A stretch of DNA of 7,924 nt, from assembly GCA_013362835.1 (NCBI GenBank), contig JABFVJ010000356.1, positions 1-7,924 on the forward strand. Reading direction: 5' to 3'. This DNA is from Nonomuraea sp. (GTDB taxonomy: Bacteria > Actinomycetota > Actinomycetes > Streptosporangiales > Streptosporangiaceae). The translations under genes were made by a program, and so were the position numbers. Position 1 is the first letter of the stretch; the number at the start of each line of letters is the position of its first letter. The notes beneath the pieces were generated by a model. The model was given only the letters and a program-made list of their open reading frames with translations, ran no database searches and had not been told where the DNA came from. Shown one piece after another: positions 1 through 6,177 of the stretch.

Positions 1-403
1 GGGCCTGCCGGGGATGCGGCTGGTGGCCGGGGCCGTCATCGGGTGCGATCCGGCGCTGCCCGGCTGGGGGCCGGTGCCGGCGGTTCGCCGGGTGCTGACA
101 CGAGCGAAGGTGGACATGGGACGGGTGGCGGCGGTGGAGATCGTGGAGGCGTTCGCGGCGCAGGTGCTGGCCGTCACCGACGCGCTCGGCCTCGACCCGC
201 TCGACGCCGACCGCGAACGGGTGTGCGCCGGTGGCGGCGCGCTCGCGCTCGGCCACCCGTGGGGCGCCTCCGGCGCGGTAGTGGTGACCAGGCTGTTCTC
301 CCGGCTCGTACGCTCGGGCGCTCCGGCGGGGACGCTGGGGCTGGCGGCGGCGGCCGTCGGCGGCGGCCTGGGCGTGGCCGCGCTGTTCGAGGTGGTCGCG
401 TGA
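1..403 (+). CDS. Thiolase-family protein, C-terminal part (5' end outside window), active site degenerate
   Basis: This is the C-terminal third of a thiolase (acetyl-CoA acetyltransferase fold). The reading frame is open from base 2, and the ATG at 14 lies inside the conserved fold, so the true start is upstream of the window. Landmarks, in order, are GPVPAV, the EIVEAFAAQ segment, GGALALGHPWGASGA and a Gly-rich VGGGLGVA end. In active thiolases the second landmark reads NEAF and the last is preceded by Cys. Here the Asn is Val (codon 143-145) and the Cys is Ala (codon 353-355), while the His of GHP (codon 254-256) is kept. Thiolytic or condensing activity is therefore doubtful. The stop overlaps the GTG of the downstream transporter ATPase, so the two are probably translationally coupled. 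In Bacillus subtilis the BirA-regulated yhfUTS operon likewise groups a BioY-type transporter with an acyl-CoA ligase and a thiolase homologue. That supports a biotin-related context here but does not prove a function. Confidence 0.85.
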   Translation, partial: GLPGMRLVAGAVIGCDPALPGWGPVPAVRRVLTRAKVDMGRVAAVEIVEAFAAQVLAVTDALGLDPLDADRERVCAGGGALALGHPWGASGAVVVTRLFSRLVRSGAPAGTLGLAAAAVGGGLGVAALFEVVA

Positions 404-1074
404 TCGAGTTCGCCGACGTGCACGTCCGGCTCGGCACGCGCGACGTACTGCGCGGCATCAGCGTGAAGCTGGACGAGCGCCGCGTCGGGGTGGTCGGCGC
501 CAACGGGTCGGGCAAGAGCACGCTGGCCCGCCTGATCAACGGCCTGGCCGTGCCCACGTCCGGCCAGGTCACCGTGTTCGGCCTCGACACGCGCCGCCAG
601 GCGGCCAGGATCAGGCGGCGGGTGGGGTTCCTGTTCACCGATCCCGACGCGCAGATCGTCATGCCGACCGTGGCCGAGGACGTGGCCTTCTCGCTGCGCC
701 GCAAGGGCCTGGCCCGTGAAGAGGTCGATCGGCGCGTCCACGAGGTGCTGACGCGCTACGGCCTGGGCGATCACGCCGACCATCCCGCCCACCAGCTGTC
801 CGGCGGTCAGAAGCAGCTGCTCGCGCTGTGCTCGGTCATGGTGCTCGAACCCGACGTCCTGGTCATGGACGAGCCCACCACGCTGCTCGACCTGCGCCAC
901 TCCCGCCAGGTCGCCGCGCTGCTGCGGGAGCTGCCGCAGCAGGTGGTGGCGGTCACCCACGACCTGCCGCTGCTGGCCGGGTTCGACCGGGTGCTGGTGC
1001 TCGACGCGGGCCGCGTCGTGGCCGACGGCCCGCCCGCCGAGGCGATCGGTCACTACACCGAGCTCATGGCGTGA
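400..1074 (+). CDS. bioM: ECF transporter ATPase, BioM-like (EcfA)
   Basis: This 224-residue ABC ATPase hydrolyses ATP on the inner face of the membrane to drive a vitamin importer of the energy-coupling factor type. Visible motifs are Walker A GANGSGKST (33-41), a Q-loop region with FTDPDAQ (79-85) where many relatives have FQNPD, signature LSGGQ (133-137), Walker B VLVMDEP with catalytic Glu158, and H-loop His187. The length suits single-ATPase BioM better than the longer CbiO/EcfA1 proteins. The GTG at 400 was chosen because it puts the first beta strand (IEFADVHV) at the N terminus, overlaps the thiolase stop by 4 bases and has GAGG 7 bases upstream. The frame stays open further left, but only inside the thiolase gene. 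It is followed directly by the T component, again with a GTGA overlap. Assignment to biotin rests on gene size and neighbours; another vitamin is possible because the S component is not visible. Confidence 0.88.
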   Translation: MIEFADVHVRLGTRDVLRGISVKLDERRVGVVGANGSGKSTLARLINGLAVPTSGQVTVFGLDTRRQAARIRRRVGFLFTDPDAQIVMPTVAEDVAFSLRRKGLAREEVDRRVHEVLTRYGLGDHADHPAHQLSGGQKQLLALCSVMVLEPDVLVMDEPTTLLDLRHSRQVAALLRELPQQVVAVTHDLPLLAGFDRVLVLDAGRVVADGPPAEAIGHYTELMA

Positions 1075-1667
1075 ACGGGGCGTACCTGCCGGGCGGTTCG
1101 TGGCTGCACCGGCTGCCCGCCGGGGTCAAGCTGCTGGGGCTGGCGTTGTCGTGCACGGGGCTCCTGCTGCTGCGCCCGCCCCTGGCCATGGCGGGGGCGG
1201 CGGCCGTGGTGGCGCTGCTGTACGCGTCCGCGCGGGTCGGCGGGCGGGCGGCCTGGGCGCAGGTCAGGCCGGTGCGCTGGTTCGCGGTGGCGCTGTTCGG
1301 CATGCAGCTGCTGTTCGCGGATCTGGACGCGGCGGTGGTCTCGACGTCGCGGGTGGTGCTGGCGGTGGCGCTGGCCGGTCTGGTGACGCTGACGACGCGC
1401 ACGTCGGACATGCTCGCGACGCTGGAGCGGGGTCTGTCGCCGGTCAGGCGGGTGGGGCTGGATCCGTTCCGGCTGTCGTTGCTGCTGTCGCTGACCGTGC
1501 GGAGCGTGCCGGTGATGGCGGGGCTGGCCGTACGCGTCAGGGAGGCGCAGCGGGCCAGGGGGGTCGAGCGGAGCCTGCGGGCGTTCGCGGTGCCGCTGGT
1601 GGTGGGGGCGCTGCGGCACGCGGACGCGCTGGGCGAGGCGCTGTCGGCCCGCGGCGTGGACGACTGA
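1071..1667 (+). CDS. bioN: ECF transporter transmembrane T component, BioN-like (EcfT)
   Basis: This 198-residue membrane protein would be the T subunit that links the ATPase to the substrate-binding S subunit. Hydrophobic segments lie near residues 20-34, 36-53, 70-83 and 94-108, with a further hydrophobic stretch near 134-152. The cytoplasmic coupling region carries two Ala-Arg-Gly motifs, at 162-164 (in EAQRARG) and 193-195 (in ALSARG). These are the hallmark of EcfT proteins, which dock on the ATPases through such motifs. The length of about 200 residues is typical of BioN. The GTG start at 1071 overlaps the ATPase stop by 4 bases, so the pair should be made in a fixed ratio. No BioY-like gene follows; the next gene is a secreted sialidase after a 134-base AT-rich gap, so this gene ends the operon. 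I see no strong hairpin terminator directly after it. Confidence 0.85.
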   Translation: MNGAYLPGGSWLHRLPAGVKLLGLALSCTGLLLLRPPLAMAGAAAVVALLYASARVGGRAAWAQVRPVRWFAVALFGMQLLFADLDAAVVSTSRVVLAVALAGLVTLTTRTSDMLATLERGLSPVRRVGLDPFRLSLLLSLTVRSVPVMAGLAVRVREAQRARGVERSLRAFAVPLVVGALRHADALGEALSARGVDD

Positions 1668-1680
1668 CCGCCCCGACATC

Positions 1681-1769
1681 ACAAAGCGGACATAAGGCAG
1701 TTACAACTTACACCCGCACTTTTGGCAAAATATAGCCTTCTTGCGTAAAGAAACGACAAAACGGACATA
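1681..1769. repeat. 14-base direct repeat pair in the sialidase control region
   Basis: ACAAAGCGGACATA at 1681-1694 recurs as ACAAAACGGACATA at 1756-1769, with 13 of 14 bases identical. The copies are 75 bases apart start to start, which is about seven helical turns, so both would face the same side of the DNA. They bracket the candidate promoter at 1708-1736. This arrangement suggests two binding sites for one regulator. I do not recognise the motif as belonging to a known regulator. Confidence 0.7.
1708..1736 (+). promoter_or_regulatory. Candidate promoter for the sialidase gene, with a palindrome in the spacer
   Basis: A TATAGC hexamer at 1731-1736 (4 of 6 matches to TATAAT) lies 17 bases after TTACAC at 1708-1713, which matches the -35 consensus poorly. 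The last 11 bases of the spacer, 1720-1730, form a perfect palindrome around a central G (TTTTGGCAAAA), a plausible operator. A transcript starting near 1743 would have a leader of about 59 bases. TTCTT at 1738-1742 and AAGAA at 1748-1752 form another short inverted repeat at that point. The call rests on base composition and spacing; the exact start is uncertain. Confidence 0.4.
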
Positions 1770-1785
1770 GATCGTTCGTTTGCGC

Positions 1786-1791
1786 AAGGAG
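1786..1791 (+). promoter_or_regulatory. Ribosome binding site fixing the sialidase GTG start
   Basis: AAGGAG ends 10 bases before the GTG at 1802. No other ATG, GTG or TTG in this frame occurs just upstream, so this site and the signal peptide that begins at the GTG together decide the start. Confidence 0.75.
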
Positions 1792-1801
1792 TTCTCACCC
1801 C

Positions 1802-4057
1802 GTGCTTCTCCCCAGGGCCTTGGCCGCCGCATGCCTGCTCGTCCCCCTTCCCCTCCTGCAGAGCACGGCGTACGCGGCCACGTACTGCTCGATCCCCGAC
1901 ACCCCCGCGCTCACCGCCCAGGAGTCGGGGCCCCGCGAGGGCTACCTGGCCGGCTCGGGCAGCGACGGGTTCGTGGACTGGATCTATCCCAGCCCCAAGC
2001 CCGCCGCCAAGGAGCCGACCGCCGCGCAGCGGCGCGACTACGCCGGCTTCCCCAACCTCAGCGCCGTCGACGTCGTCGGGCCCGACGGCACCCCGGGACA
2101 GAAGCTGATGGCCACCTGGTCGACCAACGTCGACGCGGTCATGGCCCAGACCAGCGCCATGGCCGTCTCCGACGACGGCGGCGTCACCTTCGGCCCCGCC
2201 CGCGCCACGCCGCTGCGCGAGGCCCCTGTGCAGCTGCTCGACGGCCGCATGTTCGGCACCGCGTACTACCTGACCAGGGTCGACGCCCGTACCAACGAGC
2301 TGGGCGTGCACACCTCCACCGACCTCGGCGAGACCTGGACGACCGTCAAGGCGTCCTTCACCAGCCCGGACGAGCTCGTCGGCGGCGGCGTCGCGCACGG
2401 CGTGCCGATCCAGCTGCCCGACGGCACCATCCTGGTCACCGTCTACGCCCGCTACACCGCCACCGGCGACAAGTACCAGGCCGAGGTGTACGCCAGCACC
2501 GACGGCGGCAAGTCGTTCGCCCGCCGCGGCGTCGTCGCCCGCTCGGCCGGCACCGCCACCTACAACGAGACGGCCGTCGAGCAGACCGCCGACGGCAGCC
2601 TGCTGGCGGTCATGCGCAAGGACGGCGGCACGTACTCCACGCTGGCCTGGAGCCGTTCGACCGACGAGGGCCGCACCTGGTCGGCGGTGCGCGACCTGCA
2701 GCTGTCCGGGCAGAGCTGCACGGTGCGCGGCGTGGCGCCGCGCCTGCTGCTCATGCCCAACGGCGTGCTCGTGCTCAGCGCCGGCCGTCCTGACAACTGG
2801 CTGGCCGTCTCCGCCGACGGCCGCGGCGACTCCTGGACGCAGCAGCGCGTGACGTACCACAACCGCGACGGCGTCTACGACGCGCACGGCTCGTCCGGCT
2901 ACACCGGCCTGGCCGCCGTCGGCGCCAACCGCCTGGTGCAGGTCTTCGACAACTGCAAGCTGCCGGGCGTCAAGGCCGACGGCACCCTGAACGAGACCGC
3001 CTGCCCGGCGAGCGGCAGGTTCGAGAACGGCAGCTGGTACGCCATCAAGCGCCGCCACCTGGACATCCTCACCCCCGGCGCAGGGAAGATCGACCTGGCC
3101 GCCAAGCACCGGGCCGGCGAGCTGACCCTCGACACCACCATGACGTGGGCCGGCCCCGCCCACCCGCGCGTGCGCCCCGACGGCGCCTTCGACGGCAGCA
3201 CCGCGTACTGGTCCAGCGCGATCTCCCAGGGCCCCGGCGAGTACGTCATGCACCTCGACCGCGACTACACCTTCTCCAAGGTCGGCCTCAGCCTGCGCCC
3301 CGGCCACGCCGCGAGCGCCCGCGTCTACGTCTCCCAGGACGGCTCCACCTGGGGCGAGCCCGTCGCCACGGTCACCGACCGGGTCGACTACGCGCTGCGC
3401 TACCAGCCGGTGACGGCCACCGGACGGCACGTCAAGATCGTCGTCGAGCCCGCGCCGGGCTGCGACCCGGAGATCGGCGACAGCTGCGCCGTGCTCAACG
3501 AGGTCGAGCTGTACTCCACGACCGACACCTTCGACAACGACCCGATCTGGCTGCGCCCGCGCGGGTACACGAGCCTGTCGGCGGCGTGGGTGTCGCCGTA
3601 CGCGGTGGGGGCCGACCGGGCGCTGACCCTGTCGGACAAGTCCACGAGCCTCATGGCCAAGGCCGCCCGTACCACGACCGCGAGCGCCCGCAAGACGCTG
3701 GAGTTCCGCTACCGGCCGGTCAGCGTGGCCAACTCGTTCCTGTTCACGGTGACGAGCGGATCGACGCAGGCGTACCACCTGAGCATCAGCAAGGCCGGGT
3801 CGATCAGCCGCTACGACGCCTCGGCCAGGAAGTGGAGCACGCTGGCCCCGGCCGGCACGGTCGGCGACGGCTGGACCAGGATCCGCCTGGAGGCCACCAC
3901 CTCCTCGGCCACCCTGTACGCCGGCGACCGCCAGATCGCCACGCTGCCCCGCACCGCCGCCGTCACCTCGATGAACGGCTACGCCTTCAGCAGCGCGGGC
4001 ACCGCACCCACCGGTGACGAGGCGCTCTTCGACGACGTACGCTTCGAGGACCGCTAG
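1802..4057 (+). CDS. Secreted sialidase/BNR-repeat glycosidase with discoidin-like and LamG-like C-terminal modules
   Basis: This 751-residue exported protein probably cleaves or binds extracellular glycans. A short signal peptide (MLLPR, then a hydrophobic core) ends at an AYA|AT site near residue 25. The catalytic beta-propeller is marked by Asp boxes of the SxDxGxxW/F type at 123-130 (SDDGGVTF), 172-179 (STDLGETW), 232-239 (STDGGKSF) and 286-293 (STDEGRTW), plus a degenerate one at 337-345. A NETAVEQTADG segment (255-265) followed by an Arg in VMRKD resembles the region of the catalytic Glu and one active-site Arg. The N-terminal FRIP motif of classical sialidases is not evident, so sialic-acid specificity is uncertain. 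Residues from about 455 to 573 look like a discoidin (F5/8 type C) module and 575-750 like a LamG/concanavalin-type sandwich, both probably carbohydrate-binding. The gene is preceded by an AT-rich control region and looks monocistronic. There is no LPXTG-like anchor, so it is probably released. Confidence 0.82.
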   Translation: MLLPRALAAACLLVPLPLLQSTAYAATYCSIPDTPALTAQESGPREGYLAGSGSDGFVDWIYPSPKPAAKEPTAAQRRDYAGFPNLSAVDVVGPDGTPGQKLMATWSTNVDAVMAQTSAMAVSDDGGVTFGPARATPLREAPVQLLDGRMFGTAYYLTRVDARTNELGVHTSTDLGETWTTVKASFTSPDELVGGGVAHGVPIQLPDGTILVTVYARYTATGDKYQAEVYASTDGGKSFARRGVVARSAGTATYNETAVEQTADGSLLAVMRKDGGTYSTLAWSRSTDEGRTWSAVRDLQLSGQSCTVRGVAPRLLLMPNGVLVLSAGRPDNWLAVSADGRGDSWTQQRVTYHNRDGVYDAHGSSGYTGLAAVGANRLVQVFDNCKLPGVKADGTLNETACPASGRFENGSWYAIKRRHLDILTPGAGKIDLAAKHRAGELTLDTTMTWAGPAHPRVRPDGAFDGSTAYWSSAISQGPGEYVMHLDRDYTFSKVGLSLRPGHAASARVYVSQDGSTWGEPVATVTDRVDYALRYQPVTATGRHVKIVVEPAPGCDPEIGDSCAVLNEVELYSTTDTFDNDPIWLRPRGYTSLSAAWVSPYAVGADRALTLSDKSTSLMAKAARTTTASARKTLEFRYRPVSVANSFLFTVTSGSTQAYHLSISKAGSISRYDASARKWSTLAPAGTVGDGWTRIRLEATTSSATLYAGDRQIATLPRTAAVTSMNGYAFSSAGTAPTGDEALFDDVRFEDR

Positions 4058-4093
4058 CCAGGCCTGTCTTGCGCCGCTTCGACGGCCCGTGCC

Positions 4094-4099
4094 TATGAT
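4094..4099 (+). promoter_or_regulatory. -10 element of a probable leaderless promoter for the S9 peptidase
   Basis: TATGAT matches 5 of 6 bases of the -10 consensus and begins exactly 12 bases before the ATG at 4106. Transcription starting about 7 bases after the hexamer would begin at or next to the A of the start codon. No Shine-Dalgarno sequence lies in the short gap after the sialidase stop. A -10 hexamer at -12 to -7 before the ATG is the usual signature of leaderless actinobacterial genes. The -35 is unclear; TTGCGC at 4069-4074 (19-base spacer) is the best candidate. Confidence 0.65.
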
Positions 4100-4105
4100 C
4101 ACGCC

Positions 4106-6145
4106 ATGCCTCCCCTCACGCTGCCCCGCCAGCACGCCCGCACGGCCCGCTTCACGTACGGCGTCCCCAGGGACTTCACGGTCTCCCCTGACGGCGACCG
4201 CGTGATCTTCCTCAGGTCGTCGTCCGGCGACGACCCGGTGAACCGGCTGTGGTCGCTGACGACGGCCACGGGGGAGGAGCGGCTGCTCGCCGACCCGGGC
4301 GCCCCCGCGCCCGGAGCGATGTTGTCGGAGGCCGAGCGCGCCCGCAGGGAACGCACCCGCGAGCGCGCCTCCGGCATCGTCGCCTACGCCACCGACGCCG
4401 CGGTCACCAAGGCCGTCTACGCGGTCGACGGCGCGCTGCACACCGTCGACCTGCTGACCGGCGAGCAGGTCGCGCTCGGCCTCACCGGCTCCGACCCGCG
4501 TCTCGACCCCACGGGGCGGCACGTCGCGTTCGTCTCGGGCGGCGCGCTGCACGTGGGCGAGCGGCCGCTGCTCGTGCCCGACGGGACCGACGTGACGTGG
4601 GGGCTGCCCGAGCACGTGGCGGGCGAGTCGATGGGCCGCCACCGCGGCTACTGGTGGTCGCCCGGCGGCGACCGGCTGCTGGCGGCCCGCGTCGACAACG
4701 CCGGCGTGCAGAAGTGGTGCCTGGCCGACCCGGCCGAGCCCGGCAGGCCGCCGCGGTCCATGGCCTACCCGCCGGCCGGCACGGTCAACGCCGACGTGTC
4801 GTTGTGGCTGGTCACGCTGGAGGGCCGGCGTACCGAGGTGGTATGGGACCGGGCGGCCTTCGAGTACGTGGCGGCGGTGTCGTGGACCGGGCAGGGCCTG
4901 CTGGTGCTGGTGCAGAGCCGTGACCAGCGCACCACGCGCGTCCTTGAGGCCGATCCGGCGAGCGGCGCGACCACCGTGCTGCGCGAGGACACCGACGACG
5001 CCTGGCTGGAGCTGGTGCCGGGCGTCCCCGCGCGCACGACGGCGGGCGAGCTGGTCTGGACCGTGGACCGCGACGACACCCGCCGCCTGATGGTGGGCGA
5101 CGACGTGGTGACGCCGCCCGGCCTTCAGGTGCTGCAGATCCTGTCCGTCGACGGCGACACCGTGCTCGTCCAGGCGTGCGAGGAGCCGACCGAGCGCCAC
5201 CTGTACTCCTTCTCGCGGGCGGGCGGCCTGGTCAGGGTCACCTCCGAGCCCGGCGTGCACACCGGTGTCCGGGCGGGCGGCCTGACGGTCGTGGTGCGCC
5301 GCGCGCTGGAGGAGCACGGCGTGCGGGTGAGCGCGGGCGAGCGGGAGATCGCCTCGCACGTCGCGGCCCCCGTGCTGCGGCCGCGGGTGGAGCTGGTGTC
5401 GCTGGGCAAGCGGGAGCTGCGTGCCGCGCTCATGTTCCCGTCGGGCCACGAGCCGGGCTCGCGGCGGCTGCCGGTCCTGCTCTCGCCGTACGCCGGGCCC
5501 GGAGGCGCGCGGGTGCTGCGTGACCTGGACCGTTTCACGATCGAGCAGTGGTTCGCCGACCAGGGGTTCGCGGTGCTGGTCGCCGACGGGCGCAGCACGC
5601 CGGGGCGCGGGCCCGCCTGGGAGCGCGCCGTCCGCTTCGACAAGCTCAGCGTCGTCCTGGAGGACCAGGTCGACGCGCTGCACGCGGCCGCCGCCCGCCA
5701 CCCCGATCTCGACCTGGGCCGGGTGGCGATCCGCGGCTGGTCCTACGGCGGCTACCTGGCGGCCGCGGCCGTGCTGCGGCACCCCGACGTCTTCCACGTG
5801 GCAGTCGCCGGCGCCCCCGTCACCGACGCCCGCCTGTACGACACCCACTGGCAGGAGCGTTACCTGGGCCACCCCGACGAGCACCCCGACGCCTACGACC
5901 GCAGCTCGCTCCTGGCCGACGCGCCGCGTCTGGAACGTCCGCTGATGCTGGTGCACGGTCTGGCCGACGACAACGTCTTCGCCGCCCACACGCTGCGCCT
6001 GTCGGCCGCGCTGCTGGCGGCGGGCCGCCCGCACACCGTCCTGCCGCTGTCGGGGGCCACGCACATGGCGGCGCAGGAGGAGGTGGCCGAGAACCTGCTC
6101 CTGCTGGAGCTGGACTTCCTGCGCCACCACCTATCCCAGGTTTGA
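4106..6145 (+). CDS. S9-family prolyl oligopeptidase / DPP-IV-like serine peptidase
   Basis: This 679-residue peptidase probably acts in the cytoplasm on short peptides, since it has no signal peptide. Residues from about 20 to 420 form an N-terminal beta-propeller of the DPPIV_N type, with the landmark GRHRGYWWSPGG at 177-188. Residues from about 430 to 679 form the alpha/beta-hydrolase domain. The catalytic triad is Ser546 in GWSYGGY, Asp621 in HGLADDNV and His653 in GATHMA; SPYAGPGG (460-467) carries the Tyr that helps form the oxyanion hole. The place of the double-Glu motif that holds the substrate N terminus in dipeptidyl peptidases reads AGESMGR, so only Glu174 is kept and the second Glu is Ser175. 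Strict dipeptidyl-peptidase activity is therefore uncertain. The gene follows the sialidase by 48 bases but has its own leaderless-type promoter. The nearest alternative annotation is acylaminoacyl-peptidase, which the WWSP-type propeller makes less likely. Confidence 0.9.
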   Translation: MPPLTLPRQHARTARFTYGVPRDFTVSPDGDRVIFLRSSSGDDPVNRLWSLTTATGEERLLADPGAPAPGAMLSEAERARRERTRERASGIVAYATDAAVTKAVYAVDGALHTVDLLTGEQVALGLTGSDPRLDPTGRHVAFVSGGALHVGERPLLVPDGTDVTWGLPEHVAGESMGRHRGYWWSPGGDRLLAARVDNAGVQKWCLADPAEPGRPPRSMAYPPAGTVNADVSLWLVTLEGRRTEVVWDRAAFEYVAAVSWTGQGLLVLVQSRDQRTTRVLEADPASGATTVLREDTDDAWLELVPGVPARTTAGELVWTVDRDDTRRLMVGDDVVTPPGLQVLQILSVDGDTVLVQACEEPTERHLYSFSRAGGLVRVTSEPGVHTGVRAGGLTVVVRRALEEHGVRVSAGEREIASHVAAPVLRPRVELVSLGKRELRAALMFPSGHEPGSRRLPVLLSPYAGPGGARVLRDLDRFTIEQWFADQGFAVLVADGRSTPGRGPAWERAVRFDKLSVVLEDQVDALHAAAARHPDLDLGRVAIRGWSYGGYLAAAAVLRHPDVFHVAVAGAPVTDARLYDTHWQERYLGHPDEHPDAYDRSSLLADAPRLERPLMLVHGLADDNVFAAHTLRLSAALLAAGRPHTVLPLSGATHMAAQEEVAENLLLLELDFLRHHLSQV

Positions 6146-6171
6146 CTTATATAAGCGTCTCCTGAAACACT
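6142..6171 (+). promoter_or_regulatory. Candidate leaderless promoter of the ArsR operon
   Basis: TTGACT at 6142-6147 (5 of 6 matches to TTGACA, overlapping the peptidase stop codon) is followed after 18 bases by AACACT at 6166-6171. The second hexamer is a weak -10 (3 of 6) but sits 12 bases before the GTG at 6178, as expected for a leaderless mRNA. The alternative -10, TATAAG at 6150-6155, would give a leader of about 16-20 bases but has no good -35. The only SD-like bases, GAGG at 6172-6175, leave just 2 bases before the start codon, too few for normal use. Confidence 0.45.
6146..6155. promoter_or_regulatory. AT-rich palindrome, candidate ArsR operator
   Basis: CTTATATAAG is a perfect 10-bp palindrome immediately after the peptidase stop and 22 bases before the ArsR start. 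It overlaps or abuts the candidate promoter hexamers. ArsR-type repressors commonly bind AT-rich inverted repeats in their own promoters, so autoregulation through this site is a reasonable inference. It is shorter than typical ArsR operators. Confidence 0.4.
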
Positions 6172-6177
6172 GAGGTC

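Noticed and set aside
43..399. Leftward extension of the BioM frame, giving a 343-residue protein
   Set aside because: The added part overlaps the thiolase and is a Gly/Arg/Ala-rich shadow; the ATPase fold begins exactly at the GTG at 400.
828..1070. Leftward extension of the BioN frame inside the ATPase gene
   Set aside because: The extra residues are low-complexity Arg/Ala/Gly; the GTG at 1071 gives a normal-length T component with the expected GTGA overlap.
1643..1680. A possible hairpin terminator after bioN
   Set aside because: Only 4-5 bp arms with long loops could be drawn; not convincing.
1780..1787. TTGCGCAA palindrome just before the sialidase RBS, as an operator
   Set aside because: Eight bases is too short to separate from chance, and no second copy of the exact palindrome is present.
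1780..2793. A TTG-initiated 337-codon frame overlapping the sialidase start
   Set aside because: It is Arg-rich shadow coding; the sialidase frame has the signal peptide, the RBS spacing and the Asp boxes.
1679..6130. A 1483-codon open frame on the - strand across the sialidase and peptidase genes
   Set aside because: Both + strand genes are in the same frame, and the antisense codons pair exactly with sense codons. Its openness only means that TTA, CTA and TCA codons are absent from both genes, as expected at high GC. The product is low-complexity and matches no fold I recognise.
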